DNA of 64,000 nucleotides from Cetobacterium_A somerae (lineage in GTDB: Bacteria; Fusobacteriota; Fusobacteriia; Fusobacteriales; Fusobacteriaceae), in NCBI RefSeq assembly GCF_044784365.2, contig NZ_CP173065.2; one strand, given 5' to 3'. The notes below the pieces were generated by a model that saw nothing but the letters and a program-made list of their open reading frames with translations, did no database searches and was not told where the DNA came from. Position numbers and translations under genes: made by a program. Below, piece by piece: positions 62,476 to 64,000 of this stretch (position 1 is the first letter of the stretch; each line of letters opens with the position of its first letter).

Positions 62476-64000
62476 CTAAAATTTATATACAACTCCCCCT
62501 CCAACTTTCCAAGAGTCATCATCTTCAAAAATATATCTATAATCAACGTAAAATTCTAAACTATCCGCACCTATCTTTTCTAAATTTATTTTTGTTCCCA
62601 ACTCTTTTGAAAACTGATTCTCTCTATCCACTTTTATTTTAGCTTTATCTTCTGAAGCCTCTCTTAAACTAACTTTCAAATCATCTTTTGGACTGTTTAA
62701 CTCTTGTCCAAGCCCTCCTATAACTTTAAGTGTCAATTGATAATTTTGAATAGGTATTACTTTTCCAACTCCAATCTCTGTTTTTACTTTACTAAAGAAG
62801 CTATTTAACTCGTCTACATGAAGATTGAACTCTTCTCCTGATTCATTAATTTTATTTTGGAAGACTCCCATTAAATAGGCACTAGCTTCAGGTTCTATAA
62901 ATAAACTAGAAAAATTATATCTTTTAGATATTTTCCCAGATGTTCCTATATAAAAGTTTTTAGTATCTCCTTTATATCTATCATTAATATTTGTATATTT
63001 AGGTGTACTATCATCATAATCTATATATGTCAAATCAAAGTTTCTTTTTATATTACCTTTTGCAAAACCTAAATACATAGCTCCAACACCCTTCACATCA
63101 TTTTTAGTATAGTTCATAAATGCTGTCCCTTGTAAAAAGTTATCCTCTCTTTTTCCTGCATTTGAATAGTAATCACTATCTAATCTTGTATAACTAAATA
63201 CAAATCCGTAGTCACTATAATCATTTAAATAATATTGTTTTCCTAAATAAAATCCATTTAGATTATCGTCGTGACCCTCTACTCTATCGAAACCTTTTTG
63301 TCTAAACTTCTCAAAAGTATACCCTACAATGAAACTACTTTTTCTATTATTTGTTAATTTGTCTTCTAGATTATCTAAAATACTGTTTGTTGTATATTCT
63401 ATAGTATCTTTAGTTTGGAATATTATATTAGGATAGATATCTCTACCAAAAATAGTATCTAAATAACTATTGTATTGAGAGCTATTTCGAGCACTTCTTA
63501 AAATATTAAAAAATTTATCTTTAGTAGTGTTTCCACTATCAAAATATATACCTTCTAAAAATTTACCTAAACTCCCTTCAGTTATTTCTGTAAAATCCTT
63601 TCTTCTTATTAAAAATTCATCATTATCTTTTCCTATGTCATATAGATATGAGTAAGAAGTTATTCCTGTTGCATTAAATTTTAAATTTAATGCTGCAAAA
63701 GCTTTATCTCCTCTATTATATATATTTGAAGCATAACTTAGGCCAACTACTGCCTCTTTCAATGTAGTATTTGTTGTTCCACCTTGCTCCATAACTAAGA
63801 TTCCATTAGCTCCATTTTTTATACCATTTGGAGCATCTATATATCCATAATTAAATAAAGTTCCATTATTTACTAACTCTCCTGTAGTTCCTAAATTTAC
63901 TGTTCCTGCATTTGTGGCTGTTCCACTTCCCAAGTCAAATGCAAAACTTTGAATTGCTCCATCTAAAATAGTTATTGTTCCACCTGCATCATTTTTTATT
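62476..64000 (-). CDS. Autotransporter, C-terminal part (gene continues beyond the window)
   Basis: The reading frame stays open to the window's right edge, so this is the 3' part of a larger gene. The visible 500-odd residues hold the last beta-helix units of the passenger (GSGTATNAGTVNLG, NGTLFNYGYI) and a complete barrel ending in KF. The linker and barrel are alike in order and wording to the autotransporter at 50246-53674 (for example, RKSSFIVGYTFEKFRQKGFDRVEGHDD), so the two are paralogues. Confidence 0.9.
   Translation of the reverse strand, partial: IKNDAGGTITILDGAIQSFAFDLGSGTATNAGTVNLGTTGELVNNGTLFNYGYIDAPNGIKNGANGILVMEQGGTTNTTLKEAVVGLSYASNIYNRGDKAFAALNLKFNATGITSYSYLYDIGKDNDEFLIRRKDFTEITEGSLGKFLEGIYFDSGNTTKDKFFNILRSARNSSQYNSYLDTIFGRDIYPNIIFQTKDTIEYTTNSILDNLEDKLTNNRKSSFIVGYTFEKFRQKGFDRVEGHDDNLNGFYLGKQYYLNDYSDYGFVFSYTRLDSDYYSNAGKREDNFLQGTAFMNYTKNDVKGVGAMYLGFAKGNIKRNFDLTYIDYDDSTPKYTNINDRYKGDTKNFYIGTSGKISKRYNFSSLFIEPEASAYLMGVFQNKINESGEEFNLHVDELNSFFSKVKTEIGVGKVIPIQNYQLTLKVIGGLGQELNSPKDDLKVSLREASEDKAKIKVDRENQFSKELGTKINLEKIGADSLEFYVDYRYIFEDDDSWKVGGGVVYKF

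Noticed and set aside
1..64000. CRISPR array
   Set aside because: No regularly spaced direct repeats were seen; the only repeats are a GT run, protein-level repeats and terminator stems.

Overview
The window is AT-rich DNA. Arginine codons are almost all AGA, Shine-Dalgarno (SD) sites are strong (AGGAGG-type), and TTG/GTG starts recur. The genes describe a Gram-negative anaerobe: lipoproteins, an OmpV/MipA-like outer-membrane protein, two large autotransporters, a lone molybdopterin oxidoreductase, radical SAM enzymes and few oxygen-dependent functions. Codon style and gene content fit Fusobacteriota (Fusobacterium or Cetobacterium-like). This is an inference; no rRNA is present to fix the genus. 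I see no CRISPR array, insertion sequence or prophage.

Layout. 0.3-5.6 kb: a nucleotidyltransferase-like gene, a run of small lineage-specific minus-strand genes, a papain-like lipoprotein, a multi-helix mechanosensitive-channel-like protein preceded by a 27-residue membrane microprotein, and a DeoR-type repressor with a DeoR/AgaR-like box nearby. 5.7-12.6 kb: CrtI-like desaturase, YaaA, then an operon of M29 aminopeptidase, a glycosyltransferase-deacetylase fusion, OmpV/MipA and a HAD phosphatase. 12.6-21.1 kb: PBP1A, RlmN, an AlaX-type editing protein, endonuclease IV, a frameshifted secreted protein, RsuA and a tyrosine recombinase. 21.3-34.7 kb: NnrD, a split YeeE/YedE transporter, nagA-nagB-RpiR regulator, radical SAM genes, frameshifted queH, DJ-1, SIMPL protein, a flavoprotein, HU, tRNA-Ser(GGA), an HD hydrolase and a DEAD-box helicase. 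34.9-43.4 kb: PfkB kinase, BI-1 protein, MATE pump, molybdopterin oxidoreductase, glycerophosphodiesterase and a BCCT transporter with a small upstream ORF. 43.6-48.6 kb: ilvD-ilvB-ilvN-ilvC behind a leader peptide with five consecutive Ile codons and an attenuator. 48.6-64 kb: lipoprotein, MarR-ElaA pair, two paralogous autotransporters, and between them a dhaL-dhaK-lsrF-VOC operon with two regulators.

The most interesting system is the operon at 53.8-59.1 kb. A two-subunit dihydroxyacetone-kinase-like enzyme, an LsrF thiolase with its catalytic His and Lys, and a small VOC-fold protein sit beside an LsrR/SorC-type regulator, with a palindrome in the promoter. This mirrors the AI-2 processing set (LsrK, LsrF, LsrG, LsrR) with unrelated proteins in the kinase and isomerase slots. 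The second is the Ile-codon attenuator ahead of the ilv operon.

Three genes (a secreted protein at 18.2-18.6 kb, queH, and a radical SAM gene at 29.4-30.6 kb) are each broken by what looks like loss of one A from an A run followed by G, leaving A-AAG at the break. Sequencing error, recent mutation and -1 recoding are all possible and cannot be told apart here. Several starts were moved from the longest ORF to the codon best placed after its SD.
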